NCBI RefSeq assembly: GCF_019669925.1
Contig: NZ_AP019779.1
Location: forward strand, 1,255,001 to 1,319,000
Length of the DNA: 64,000 bases
Origin: Methanobrevibacter arboriphilus
Lineage (GTDB): Archaea > Methanobacteriota > Methanobacteria > Methanobacteriales > Methanobacteriaceae
Direction: 5' to 3'
How positions within the stretch are numbered: position 1 is the stretch's first letter; each line of letters begins with the position of its first letter. Positions 29,481 to 37,880 of this stretch are shown here, piece after piece. The notes under the pieces were generated by a model. That model was not told the origin of the DNA and ran no database searches. It was given only the letters and a program-made list of their open reading frames with translations. A program made the position numbers and the translations under genes.

Positions 29481-29583
29481 TTTCTGATACTATTTATTAG
29501 ATTTTTAATATTTAATAAAAAATTAAAAATATTATGGAAAACATAAAATATATTATATAATATAGCAGGAAGTATGTTAAAAA

Positions 29584-29814
29584 ATGAAAATAAATTTAAA
29601 AAGAATTGAAGTGGTTTATTCAGATCATAGTTACCAATTTATTGTGGGAAAACCTATAGAAACCATTACAAAAGATATTAAAGAAAATTTTGATCCTAAC
29701 AAAATAGTTAAATCTCTCGTATTAGAAGATGAAACCCTTAAAATCGTATATGGTGATAATGAAATTAAAACATTATCAATAAAAGATGCATTTAAAGTAC
29801 ATTATGAGAAATAA
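29584..29814 (+). CDS. Hypothetical small protein, 76 residues
   Basis: Mixed alpha/beta-looking polypeptide MKINLKRIEVVYSDHSYQF... rich in charged residues, no transmembrane segment, no Cys. GCAGGAAG lies 13 bases upstream of the ATG, a bit far for a ribosome site. Not recognised as any family. Its size and the YSDHSYQFIVG strand pair loosely recall the KTSC-like neighbour at 30057. In a gene-poor stretch with decayed fragments. Confidence 0.5.
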   Translation: MKINLKRIEVVYSDHSYQFIVGKPIETITKDIKENFDPNKIVKSLVLEDETLKIVYGDNEIKTLSIKDAFKVHYEK

Positions 29815-29992
29815 CAATATGATTAATAAATGAAGAATATAAATTTTAAAAACAATGCAAAAGAATAAATAAATAATTATAAGTGAAAATAAGAGAAAAA
29901 AGTAGGATTTCAAGTGTAAAAAAATAATGATTATATTAATATTAATAATAATTATATTAATATTAATTTTTTAACAATACAATTCAACAATT

Positions 29993-30000
29993 TTTATATA
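29993..30000 (+). promoter_or_regulatory. TATA box of the KTSC-like gene
   Basis: TTTATATA ending at 30000, about 45 bases before the AGGAGGTG at 30044-30051. Transcription would start near 30022, leaving a leader of about 35 bases with the ribosome site. It supports the reality of the ATT-initiated gene downstream. Confidence 0.5.
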
Positions 30001-30056
30001 CTACTTTTATCAAAAATTATAACCATTCAGAAACCATAAAAGCAGGAGGTGAAAAT

Positions 30057-30275
30057 ATTAGCAAACCTAAATATGAAATAAACAGCCCCATAATACATAA
30101 AATTGGATTTGACCCTATTAAAAAAGTTCTATCAATCCAATTCACTAGTGGAGCTGTTCACAAATTTAATTCAAACATTGGAGAATATAGAAAATTCCTT
30201 AATAGTAAGTATCATGATGATTACTATTATGAAAAATTCCATGACAAATTAAAAAAAACAAATTCCAAAAAATAA
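30057..30275 (+). CDS. KTSC-domain-like small protein, apparent ATT start
   Basis: 72-residue frame read from ATT at 30057. Residues 14-66 fit the KTSC domain pattern (IHKIGFDPIKKVLSIQF, then TSGAVHKF and a FLNSKYHDDYYYEKF tail). KTSC domains occur as small stand-alone proteins, often on mobile or phage-related DNA; function unknown. A perfect AGGAGGTG lies five bases before the ATT, and the in-frame sequence upstream to the TATA box contains no ATG, GTG or TTG. The GTG inside the Shine-Dalgarno is in another frame and stops after ten codons. So either ATT initiates or the gene has lost its start. Confidence 0.65.
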   Translation: MSKPKYEINSPIIHKIGFDPIKKVLSIQFTSGAVHKFNSNIGEYRKFLNSKYHDDYYYEKFHDKLKKTNSKK

Positions 30276-30339
30276 AAAATCAAATTTAAACAAAAATGAA
30301 TTCAAAATATAATTCATCATATAAAACCCTAAAAAAAAA

Positions 30340-31185
30340 TTAAAAGTCTAAATGTTCTCTTCCAATAGTACTACTACCCACAAGTTCTGCATTACGACCT
30401 GCATCATATAAACATCTTATACCTATCCTCAGATCCCCTTCACGATAAGCATGCTCAGCCACCATATAAATAACCTCTTCACTAATTACACCTCGAGCAA
30501 AACCTAATTCACACCTATCACTTAAAATAATATTAATTTCATTTAAAGTGTATGCATCAAAATTAACATTGACAGGTCTAAATATTGTTTCAACACTCTG
30601 AGACAATACAAAGTTAATATATCTTCGATTGGTGATTGTTATTAGGCTGATTTTAGCTTTGTGATCTATTTCATGAGCCCTTAGTAAAGTGTACATAACT
30701 TTGTTTATTTGATCAATATCATCGCCAGATATTTTATTTGATCCATAGTCATCTAAACAAACTACTAAGACTTTTTCTGTTTTACCAAGATAGTTAACTA
30801 TCTTATTTTTAAGAATATTGGTTGTTACCCCTGTTTTAACACTTTTTTTATATAATTTATTATAGATCTTTGTCAACATTTGATTTTCTGTTTTATCAAA
30901 TTCACAATTAATATAAGCAGTTGCTACATTAAATTTATTTTCTATTAATTCAAAATATTTCTTCACAGCTGTTGTTTTACCAGTACCATAAGGACCAGTA
31001 ATTTCCATATTGGTTGGAGCATGATCATTATTTAATGTTCGGCTATGGTTGATCATAGCTCTTAATTGTTTTTCACGAAATCTTAATATTTCTGGTAAAT
31101 ATTCTAATGTAAATACTTCTGGTTGTTTAAATAATGTTCCTTCTTGTTGGATTACTGCCTCAAATATGTTTTCCACAGTTTTCAT
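30340..31185 (-). CDS. Orc1/Cdc6-like AAA+ ATPase lacking the C-terminal winged helix
   Basis: 281 residues from the ATG at 31185, behind GAGGGATG. The AAA+ core of archaeal Orc1/Cdc6 initiators is visible: LPEILRFREKQL lead-in, Walker A GPYGTGKTT near residue 65, Walker B VVCLDDYG near 145, sensor-1-like ISLITITNR, and sensor-2/lid GDLRIGIRCLYDAG. The chain ends at GREHLDF just after the lid, about 90-100 residues short of a typical initiator, so the DNA-binding winged helix is missing and nothing downstream restores it. Alternatives are a specialised ATPase or a degraded plasmid-type copy. Neighbours (small ORFs and remnants) favour mobile origin. Confidence 0.75.
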   Translation of the reverse strand: MKTVENIFEAVIQQEGTLFKQPEVFTLEYLPEILRFREKQLRAMINHSRTLNNDHAPTNMEITGPYGTGKTTAVKKYFELIENKFNVATAYINCEFDKTENQMLTKIYNKLYKKSVKTGVTTNILKNKIVNYLGKTEKVLVVCLDDYGSNKISGDDIDQINKVMYTLLRAHEIDHKAKISLITITNRRYINFVLSQSVETIFRPVNVNFDAYTLNEINIILSDRCELGFARGVISEEVIYMVAEHAYREGDLRIGIRCLYDAGRNAELVGSSTIGREHLDF

Positions 31186-31361
31186 AATAATCATCCCTCA
31201 CTATAAAAATGTATAATGATATTATAAAATACAATTAATCCAAAGGAGCATATGAAAACTAATAAAAAACTTTGAAATTATAAAAAATAAAATAAATATC
31301 ATTAAAAATAAAATAAAGTTATTGATCTAAAATGTCAGAAAAAATTCAATAAAATTATTTA

Positions 31362-31498
31362 ATGACCACAATAAAATATGCAATACTAACTGGTGAATTT
31401 AGTAAAACATTTTTGGAAAACCCAAAAAAGAATATAAACAATATAAAGGTCTTAAAAAAGAAAAAAATAGAATACTTTTCAAATTAATATTAAAATAG
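31362..31498 (+). pseudogene. Frameshifted gene fragment
   Basis: An ATG at 31362 opens MTTIKYAILTGEFSKTFLEN; the reading switches near 31430 to KEYKQYKGLKKEKNRILFKL, which ends at TAG 31496-31498. Both halves look protein-like but no single frame holds them, and no Shine-Dalgarno precedes the ATG. Family unknown. It overlaps the end of a minus-strand fragment. Confidence 0.3.
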
Positions 31499-31750
31499 TT
31501 ATATGAGTAAAAATATTATTAAATCTGTTTTTAATAAATTCAAGGCATTTTTCTTGATCATTGACATTCAGCTCTGAATAAACATTCTCTTTGGCTTTTG
31601 ATAGTCTTTCTTTACTCTCAATTTGTATTTATTAAGAAATCCATTTGATTTTTTCAAATTAATATTTTCTCCTACAATATTACTAATTATTTTACTTTTT
31701 CAGTTATTTTTTTCACTTTTCTTTCATATTTCATTTCTGTAAAAGAACTT
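31479..31750 (-). pseudogene. Decayed gene fragment, possibly a MarR-type regulator C-terminus
   Basis: The segment 31479-31622 reads IESKERLSKAKENVYSELNV then NDQEKCLEFIKNRFNNI, resembling the last helix of MarR-family regulators; an upstream segment in another frame reads KKSNGFLNKYKLR. Stops and shifts interrupt it, and no intact start exists. The regulator assignment is a guess from the helix pattern. The remaining bases of the 703-base gap (31186-31888) hold nothing recognisable. Confidence 0.35.
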
Positions 31751-31888
31751 TTGAAAAGTAAAAAAGTTAAGATATTTCCAAAAATTATATTTAATAATAT
31801 ACAATTATATAAAAATTAATAATATAATTATATTTTTAAAGTTTAAATAATTTAGAATTTATAAAACACTACAATATAGGTATTTACT

Positions 31889-32680
31889 ATGAAAAAAGCT
31901 ATTGTCTTTGATAATGCAGGAACATTATTAGAAAGATGCAGAGTTGTTAAAAACATTAAGACTGGTGAAAGAGCAGATAATAGTTCTTTAGATTTAATAG
32001 ATGAATTAGGAAACAGTGCTCTTGTTGTAATACAAACTGATACAAAAAAATGTATTATGTTAGCTAATGGTGAAAAAAAGTTGTATGATTTCATAAAAAA
32101 CTATAATATTCCATTAGACATCAGTTATTCATCTTCAAACATTTCAAAAGAAGAAATATTACCAATATTAAAAAAAAGTAATATTAAACTAAAAGAATTC
32201 CATGAAACAGCATACCAACTTAGTGCAGAGAATAATTTCATTGAATTATGTAGTGGTTCTGCTTTTATTTTAAATTTAAATACTTATGAAGTCGATTATG
32301 TTATAGCTGCTGGAGGAAAAGTATTTCCATATGTTAGTGAAGTTATTAAAACTCTCAGAAACCGAGGAATCCACACATTTATAGCATCAGGAGATAGAGC
32401 AAAGTCATTGTATGAACTTGCAGAAATCATAAACATACCTGAAGAAAATGTTTTCGAAACAGCTAATACAAAAAGAAAAAGAGAAATTGTTGCTAAATTA
32501 CAAGAAGAAGGATATAAAGTTATGATGGTTGGAAATGGACCAAACGACATACTTGCATTTGAAAAAGCTGATTTAGCAGTTCTTACACTTGAACAAAATG
32601 AAGAAGTATCAAAGAAAGTTTTTGATGCTGTAGACGTTGTTATAGATCAAATATGTCAAGTATTAGATATTGAATTTTAA
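31889..32680 (+). CDS. HAD-superfamily hydrolase, soluble P-type ATPase-like
   Basis: 263 residues. HAD motif I is VFDNAGTLL at residues 6-14: the nucleophile Asp8 is present but the usual second Asp is Ala, as in the P-type ATPase-like soluble HAD proteins of methanogens (MJ0968-type). Motif II is IASGD, motif III KRKREIV, motif IV VGNGPNDILAF, so the P-type-like GDGxND metal site is nearly intact. Residues 20-150 form a cap-like insert. No membrane segments, so not a transporter. Family members hydrolyse phosphate esters or ATP slowly in vitro; the natural substrate is unknown. AGGT precedes the ATG. Confidence 0.8.
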   Translation: MKKAIVFDNAGTLLERCRVVKNIKTGERADNSSLDLIDELGNSALVVIQTDTKKCIMLANGEKKLYDFIKNYNIPLDISYSSSNISKEEILPILKKSNIKLKEFHETAYQLSAENNFIELCSGSAFILNLNTYEVDYVIAAGGKVFPYVSEVIKTLRNRGIHTFIASGDRAKSLYELAEIINIPEENVFETANTKRKREIVAKLQEEGYKVMMVGNGPNDILAFEKADLAVLTLEQNEEVSKKVFDAVDVVIDQICQVLDIEF

Positions 32681-32696
32681 ATATTGAATTTTAAAT

Positions 32697-33464
32697 TTAA
32701 TCAGTATTCAACTCTTTTAAAATATATTGTTTACTTTTCAAAACATCCTCATAATTATTTAATTCTATTATTCCCTTTTTAACCTGGTTTAAAAATTCTT
32801 TACTAAAATCTGCTGATCCTTTTCCAAGAGAAATATGAGAATCTTTTTCCCCTTCATTATCATTAAGGTGGAAATAGCTAATATTAGGAATTTTTAAATA
32901 TTCATCAGGAGATTTATAAGTATTAGCATGCCCCCAATCAATTGTAGCTGAAGATCCAATAGCTTCAACTAGTTTTTTATGTTCTTCTGGAGAATTAGCT
33001 AAATATTTCTGTTTGTTAGGCATGTTCTCTACTGAAAGTATCACACCCACATCTTCAGCATATTTTTGACAATCTTTCAAGGTTTCTATACAGAATCCAA
33101 CTGCTAAATTTCTAATTCTTTCTTCTTTTCTATGAACAACACCGGGATGAGTAGTAATTGCTACTGCACCAATATTAGCTGCTAAATCCAATGCTTCTTT
33201 TGTTTGCTTAGCTGTTTCGTTTCTTATGCCTTCATTCATACTAGCAGGGTTTAAATCAATGGTTGGACTATGTAACATTAATTCAATATTATATGAATCA
33301 AATACTTCAAGATCTATATGATTTTGTGAATTAAGAAGATTTCTTGGCCAGTAAGGACCTTCGCAAAGTAACTCTAAAAGATCGAATTTATCATTAGTAG
33401 CTATATCTAAAATTTCTTCTAAAGACTTCATAAAAAGTGATAATGATGAAAATCCCAGTTTCAT
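32697..33464 (-). CDS. Xylose isomerase-like TIM-barrel / AP endonuclease family 2 protein
   Basis: 255 residues with the endonuclease IV/sugar isomerase barrel pattern: MLHSPTID, ITTHPGVVH, LSVENMPN, TIDWGHANTY and FHLNDNEGEKDSH. These His, Glu and Asp residues match metal ligands of the superfamily. It could be a DNA-repair endonuclease IV-type enzyme or a sugar isomerase; at 255 residues it is somewhat short for Nfo and the DNA-binding loops are not evident. Convergent with the HAD gene, 16 bases between stops. SD AGAGGC. Confidence 0.75.
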   Translation of the reverse strand: MKLGFSSLSLFMKSLEEILDIATNDKFDLLELLCEGPYWPRNLLNSQNHIDLEVFDSYNIELMLHSPTIDLNPASMNEGIRNETAKQTKEALDLAANIGAVAITTHPGVVHRKEERIRNLAVGFCIETLKDCQKYAEDVGVILSVENMPNKQKYLANSPEEHKKLVEAIGSSATIDWGHANTYKSPDEYLKIPNISYFHLNDNEGEKDSHISLGKGSADFSKEFLNQVKKGIIELNNYEDVLKSKQYILKELNTD

Positions 33465-33606
33465 TGTTTTGCCTCTTTTTAGGGTTAATTTGCCTCTATT
33501 AATTAGAATTAAATAAATAAGAATAAAAAATAATAAAAAGTAAAAATAATGTTTATTATATGTTTAATAATTAATAAGTTTATATTATAGAATTAATAAA
33601 TAAAAA

Positions 33607-35343
33607 TTAATTTAAGAAATTTTTTAAATCATATAATAAATTACACATTGATAACCACTTATTTTTAATAGCATTTAAAGCTACATTAGATGCACCGGCC
33701 TTTTTAGCTAGTTTATAGGATTGATTATAATGTGCTTCTAATTTTTTATAATTATTTTTATAAGCAGTAGTATTATCCTTTCCAGCAGCAGCCATTGTTT
33801 TCAGTTCACTGAATATTTTAGGATAATTATCTAAATATGCTTTTAATTTGATTTTATTTTTATCTGAAAGACCTAAATTATTTAATATCTTGTAGTGACT
33901 AGTTTTTCCCCCATTAACATATAAAGTAATAGTTTTTCCTTCAAAAGCTTTAATATGCTTATAAATACTTAAATATTCATACTTATTAATATTTTTTAAA
34001 TCTCCAACTCCCAATTTTGCTTTTGAAAGACTCCAAGTTTTTTGAAGTTTTGACTCAACAACATCCATTTCTTTATCTAAGGCTAATTTATCCACTTCTG
34101 TAATTAAATTTTGAATATAGCTTAATGTAGTATTAGATTCGTTGAAAGATGTTTCATAAATTATTGTTTTAATTCCTGACTTTATCAACTGTTCAGTATA
34201 ATATGATGAATTTGTTTGAAATTCAGGATAATAATAAGAAAATCCAGTGATATTTTTAATTATTTTATTTGCAATTATCTTTGATGAAGTGCTATTTTTT
34301 GGAGCAAACATGAAATTTGTTTTATCAGATCCATTAACATTTATCCCTCGATTAGAATGAATATCAATTACTAAATTATATTTATTTAGTTTAATGTTTG
34401 GAATAATGTATTCTTGAGCGAGTAATTGAGTATTCATTTTTTCAAAATCTTGATTACTATTATTAGCTAAAGTTATTTTATAAACATAATATGCATATTT
34501 TAAGTTTGAGTTAGCTAAAGACTCATAAAGAGCAGTTTGAAAATTATTTTCTGATGGATAAATTCTTATTATGTACGCTATTTTGATTTTTGAATCAATA
34601 TTTCCATATGGGCCTACTAATTCCACATGTCCTAATTTATTTTTCCCTAATATTTTACTTGAAACTTTATTCCTATCATAATAAGGTAAATATTTATTTA
34701 TAGGATTTGCTGATTTTATATTAATATTTACATAGTATGGGAGTTTAGTTTTTGTTTTACTTAATACAGATGCAAATAAATAAATATTTGATTGATATTG
34801 TAATTTATTACCTCCAGCAGTTACTAAATAATCAGGTGCTTTATTATATTTATCAATATTTTTGATTATTTTATTTGCATATATTGAATAATAATATGAA
34901 TAAATTTTCCCTTTAACCCAAGTTCCTGAAGCTTTACTAGGATTTTTAATATTATATTTAACAGCTACATTAGACTTTATTTTACTATTTTTATAGCTAA
35001 TAGTTTTTGACATTAAATAAAAAAATTCTGGCATTGAAAATTTATACTTATTAATAATTACTGTATCTGGTAACCTCTTATTTTTATCAACGTGAGCTTT
35101 AAGCTTTTTTGAAGCAGCTATAACACTACTTTGAGAAACTTTTGAAGGTTTTGTTGATGTTTTTATAGAAATATTGGAATTATCAACATTAGAATTTTCT
35201 TTTACAATGTCTTTATCATTTCCATTACTATAAGTTAAATTTTCAGTGGCAGAAACAATTCCTAAGCTTATAATTAAGGTTAATATAAATAATAATAAAG
35301 CAACTAGTACTCGAATTTCAACTGCTTTATGAAATATTCTCAT
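33607..35343 (-). CDS. Pseudomurein-binding repeat protein with M14-like (AstE-type) domain
   Basis: 578 residues. Signal or membrane anchor at 10-32. Two pseudomurein-binding repeats occupy about 72-115 and 152-195 (KRLPDTVIINKYKFSMPEFF and APDYLVTAGGNKLQYQSNIY). Residues about 235-430 resemble methanogen M14/AstE-like zinc peptidase domains: GHVELVGPYGN, IRIYPSENNFQ, LVIDIHSNRG and IIYETS. The first zinc-ligand His expected before PxE is Tyr262 here, so activity is doubtful; Glu265 and His329 remain. A helical C-terminal region (430-578) follows. Extracytoplasmic, wall-bound; may remodel or sense pseudomurein. GGTGAT precedes the ATG. Confidence 0.75.
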   Translation of the reverse strand: MRIFHKAVEIRVLVALLLFILTLIISLGIVSATENLTYSNGNDKDIVKENSNVDNSNISIKTSTKPSKVSQSSVIAASKKLKAHVDKNKRLPDTVIINKYKFSMPEFFYLMSKTISYKNSKIKSNVAVKYNIKNPSKASGTWVKGKIYSYYYSIYANKIIKNIDKYNKAPDYLVTAGGNKLQYQSNIYLFASVLSKTKTKLPYYVNINIKSANPINKYLPYYDRNKVSSKILGKNKLGHVELVGPYGNIDSKIKIAYIIRIYPSENNFQTALYESLANSNLKYAYYVYKITLANNSNQDFEKMNTQLLAQEYIIPNIKLNKYNLVIDIHSNRGINVNGSDKTNFMFAPKNSTSSKIIANKIIKNITGFSYYYPEFQTNSSYYTEQLIKSGIKTIIYETSFNESNTTLSYIQNLITEVDKLALDKEMDVVESKLQKTWSLSKAKLGVGDLKNINKYEYLSIYKHIKAFEGKTITLYVNGGKTSHYKILNNLGLSDKNKIKLKAYLDNYPKIFSELKTMAAAGKDNTTAYKNNYKKLEAHYNQSYKLAKKAGASNVALNAIKNKWLSMCNLLYDLKNFLN

Positions 35344-35811
35344 TTAATATCACCATTTTTAAAATTATCTAAAAATAAAAAGAGTATTATTAATAATCTG
35401 TAAACTCAAAAAATCAATATTATTAATAAGCATATTTTTAATATTCATCATTATATGAAACTAAATCGCAAAATATGATGAAAATAAAATATTATATGAA
35501 ACTAATTAAAAAACACGCTTGTATAAATAATTAATAAATAGATTTAATCTTTTATATAGTTTATATTTAATCCTTTATAAATATTATTATTTTTACTATT
35601 TATTTAAAAACCATATATAAAAATTTTAAATAAAGTTTAATTTCAAGAATAATTCTTAAAGCTCAAATATTGTTCTTAAAACTATTTTAAATCATTGAAT
35701 CACGCCAAAATTGCTCTTTAATATTACTACTTAATGTTTTATACATATTCTATATACAATTAATAGTTTATATTGATATGATTATAGAATATTTACACAA
35801 ACGTAGGAAAG
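35344..35811. other. Intergenic region between the wall protein and padR
   Basis: AT-rich DNA between divergent genes with no ORF of note. The left part (35344-35500) must carry the promoter of the wall-binding protein; the right end leads into the padR promoter. No RNA gene recognised. Confidence 0.35.
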
Positions 35812-35863
35812 TTTATATATAAAAGAATACCTATAAAGTAGATATATCATAAATTTGATATAT
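35812..35863 (+). promoter_or_regulatory. padR-ABC operon promoter with palindromic operator
   Basis: Strong TATA box TTTATATATAAAAG at 35812-35825, followed at the expected transcription start by a perfect 8-bp inverted repeat ATATATCA-TAAATT-TGATATAT (35842-35863). A dyad at the start site is typical of repressor control in archaea, and the first gene downstream encodes a PadR regulator, so autoregulation is likely. The leader to the gene is about 140-175 bases. Confidence 0.55.
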
Positions 35864-35985
35864 ATGATTCTGAATATATCAGTTTTATATACATTGGCTT
35901 TTTGTTAAGAAATGAATTGAAGATATTGCCAAAAATCTTAATAATAAGATAATATTATTTAGAGTTTTTTAGAGATTTTATTTAA

Positions 35986-36543
35986 GTGAATAAAAAAACG
36001 AAATATGGGGGAAATATAATCAATACAACTAATAATTACAGAGAATCAGGAATATATGATGATGAAATAGATAAAAATGATGATTATAAAGAGAATGATG
36101 AAAGATTTTTAGAAAAAAATGAAGATTTTCCAGTTTTGGGTGAGTTTGATAAAACATTGATATTAGGAGTTATGAAAGGTTTTTTAAAAATAATAGTTCT
36201 TTGGATTATAACAAAAGAAAGAATTCATGGATATGAAATAATAAAAAAAATGAAGGAAGGAAATACCACGAAAAAACTAAAATTTAAAGGACCTGGCCCT
36301 AATAAAATATATCCTATCCTTCATGAGTTAGAAAAAAAAGGATTAATAAAAGGAGATTGGGAATTTCAAGGAAAAAGAAAATTAAAATTCTATGAAGCTA
36401 CAGAAAAAGGAGTTAATACCATTGAATTAATAAAGAAAAAGCCTCATAGAGATGTTCCACCAATATTGAAAGAATTTTGGAGAGATGTTATAGTTCCTCA
36501 TAAAAATGCAGGAAAAGATTGTAAAAATCAAAAAGAATGTTAA
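35986..36543 (+). CDS. PadR-family transcriptional regulator
   Basis: 185 residues if begun at GTG 35986. Residues about 55-135 are a PadR winged helix: LKIIVLWIITKERIHGYEII, then PGPNKIYPILHELEKKGLI and a beta-wing EFQGKRKLKFYEATEKG. The first 50 residues are polar and disordered-looking. The GTG has no Shine-Dalgarno, whereas GGGGGA followed by AATATA and ATC at 36019 copies the layout GGGGAG-AATATA-ATG of the gene at 28611, so ATC might be the true start. It precedes an ABC exporter and probably represses it in response to a small toxic compound. Confidence 0.85.
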   Translation: MNKKTKYGGNIINTTNNYRESGIYDDEIDKNDDYKENDERFLEKNEDFPVLGEFDKTLILGVMKGFLKIIVLWIITKERIHGYEIIKKMKEGNTTKKLKFKGPGPNKIYPILHELEKKGLIKGDWEFQGKRKLKFYEATEKGVNTIELIKKKPHRDVPPILKEFWRDVIVPHKNAGKDCKNQKEC

Positions 36544-36630
36544 AACATCCCAAAAAATCTTAAAAAGTAAAATAACATTTGAATAATTAAAATAACTAAA
36601 AAAGGATTTAAACTAAAAAGAGGTGAATAA

Positions 36631-37797
36631 ATGAAATATGCAATAGAAACTGATTCACTTACAAAAAAATATGGTGATTTTCTTGCTGTTAATGATTTAA
36701 ATATGAAAATAAAAAATAAAAGTATTTTTGGATTTTTAGGACCAAATGGAGCAGGTAAAACCACAACAATAAAAATGTTAACCTGTCTTATAAAACCAAC
36801 AAGTGGAACTGCAACAGTTGGAGGTTACGATGTTACCAAAAATCCAAATGAAGTAAGAAAGAAAATAGGAATGGTTCCACAACTTGTTAGTCTGTATAAA
36901 GATTTAACAGCTAAAGAAAATGTAGAACTTTGTGCTGACTACTATGGACTCAATGAAGATGAAAAAGAAGAAAGAATCCCAGAACTCATGGAGCTAGTTG
37001 ATATTAAGTATGCTGAAGATAAGCTAGTTAAACAAATGTCTGGAGGTCAAAAACAAAAAGTATCCGTAGTAGCAAGTTTAATTCATAGACCAGATGTCTT
37101 ATTTTTAGATGAACCAACAATAGGTTTAGATCCTACTACTAAAATGGTTTTATGGGATTTAATAGCTGAATTAAATGATCATGGGCATACTATAATCTTA
37201 TGTTCTCATGATATGTATGAAGTAGAAATGTTATGTGAAAATGTTGGTATTATGAATTTAGGAGAATTAGCTGCATATGATACTCCTCAAGGATTAAAAG
37301 ATAATTTAATGCATAAAAACGAGTTAGAAGTTCTTAAAAAAATGGAAAGCTTGTCCAGTATAGGGGAATTCACTGAAAAAGAATCAAAAGAATTAAAATC
37401 AATTGAAGAATCATTAAAACATAAAAATATTCCTACAGCTCTTTTTGACAAAGATCCAGACAATCACAGCCCAGAATATCTTGCAGAAATACAGAAACAT
37501 TCCAAAGAAATTAGTATAATGATTAAAAATATGAATGATAAAATTTTAGAAGATATCAAAAAATTAGATGTTGTTTATCATGTTACTTCTAATCAAACTA
37601 GTGATGGTACTAGATTAACAATATCTGTTGACAGATTTGCTGAAAATAGTGTTAGTAATGTTATTGCAATCATTATTAAGAACGAAGGTAATATAAAATC
37701 AATTAATACTAGAGATCCATCTTTGGAAGATGTTTTTGTAGATGTTACTAGTAAAAAAGCTGTTGATAAAACTAATATAAATATAATTGATGAATAA
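36631..37797 (+). CDS. ABC transporter ATP-binding protein (DrrA type)
   Basis: 388 residues. Walker A GPNGAGKTTTIK near residue 37, Q-loop VPQLVSLY, signature MSGGQKQK, Walker B VLFLDEPTIGLDP and H-loop LCSHDM are all present. After the ATPase core (to about 230) comes a 150-residue extension containing an acidic/helical insert and a beta domain of the DrrA C-terminal kind ending SLEDVFVDVT. Pairs with the ABC-2 permease 83 bases downstream to export a drug, lipid or polymer across the membrane. Behind GAGGTG, 87 bases after padR. Confidence 0.92.
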   Translation: MKYAIETDSLTKKYGDFLAVNDLNMKIKNKSIFGFLGPNGAGKTTTIKMLTCLIKPTSGTATVGGYDVTKNPNEVRKKIGMVPQLVSLYKDLTAKENVELCADYYGLNEDEKEERIPELMELVDIKYAEDKLVKQMSGGQKQKVSVVASLIHRPDVLFLDEPTIGLDPTTKMVLWDLIAELNDHGHTIILCSHDMYEVEMLCENVGIMNLGELAAYDTPQGLKDNLMHKNELEVLKKMESLSSIGEFTEKESKELKSIEESLKHKNIPTALFDKDPDNHSPEYLAEIQKHSKEISIMIKNMNDKILEDIKKLDVVYHVTSNQTSDGTRLTISVDRFAENSVSNVIAIIIKNEGNIKSINTRDPSLEDVFVDVTSKKAVDKTNINIIDE

Positions 37798-37880
37798 ATA
37801 CACTGATAGATAAAAATATCAAATAAAGATAATAACTACAGACAATCAAAAATAATAATTATAAAAAGAGTTGAGAGTAT

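Noticed and set aside
31186-31888. Replication origin next to the Cdc6-like gene
   Set aside because: I looked for repeated GC-containing ORB-like inverted elements around an AT-rich core and found none; the spacer contains gene fragments instead.
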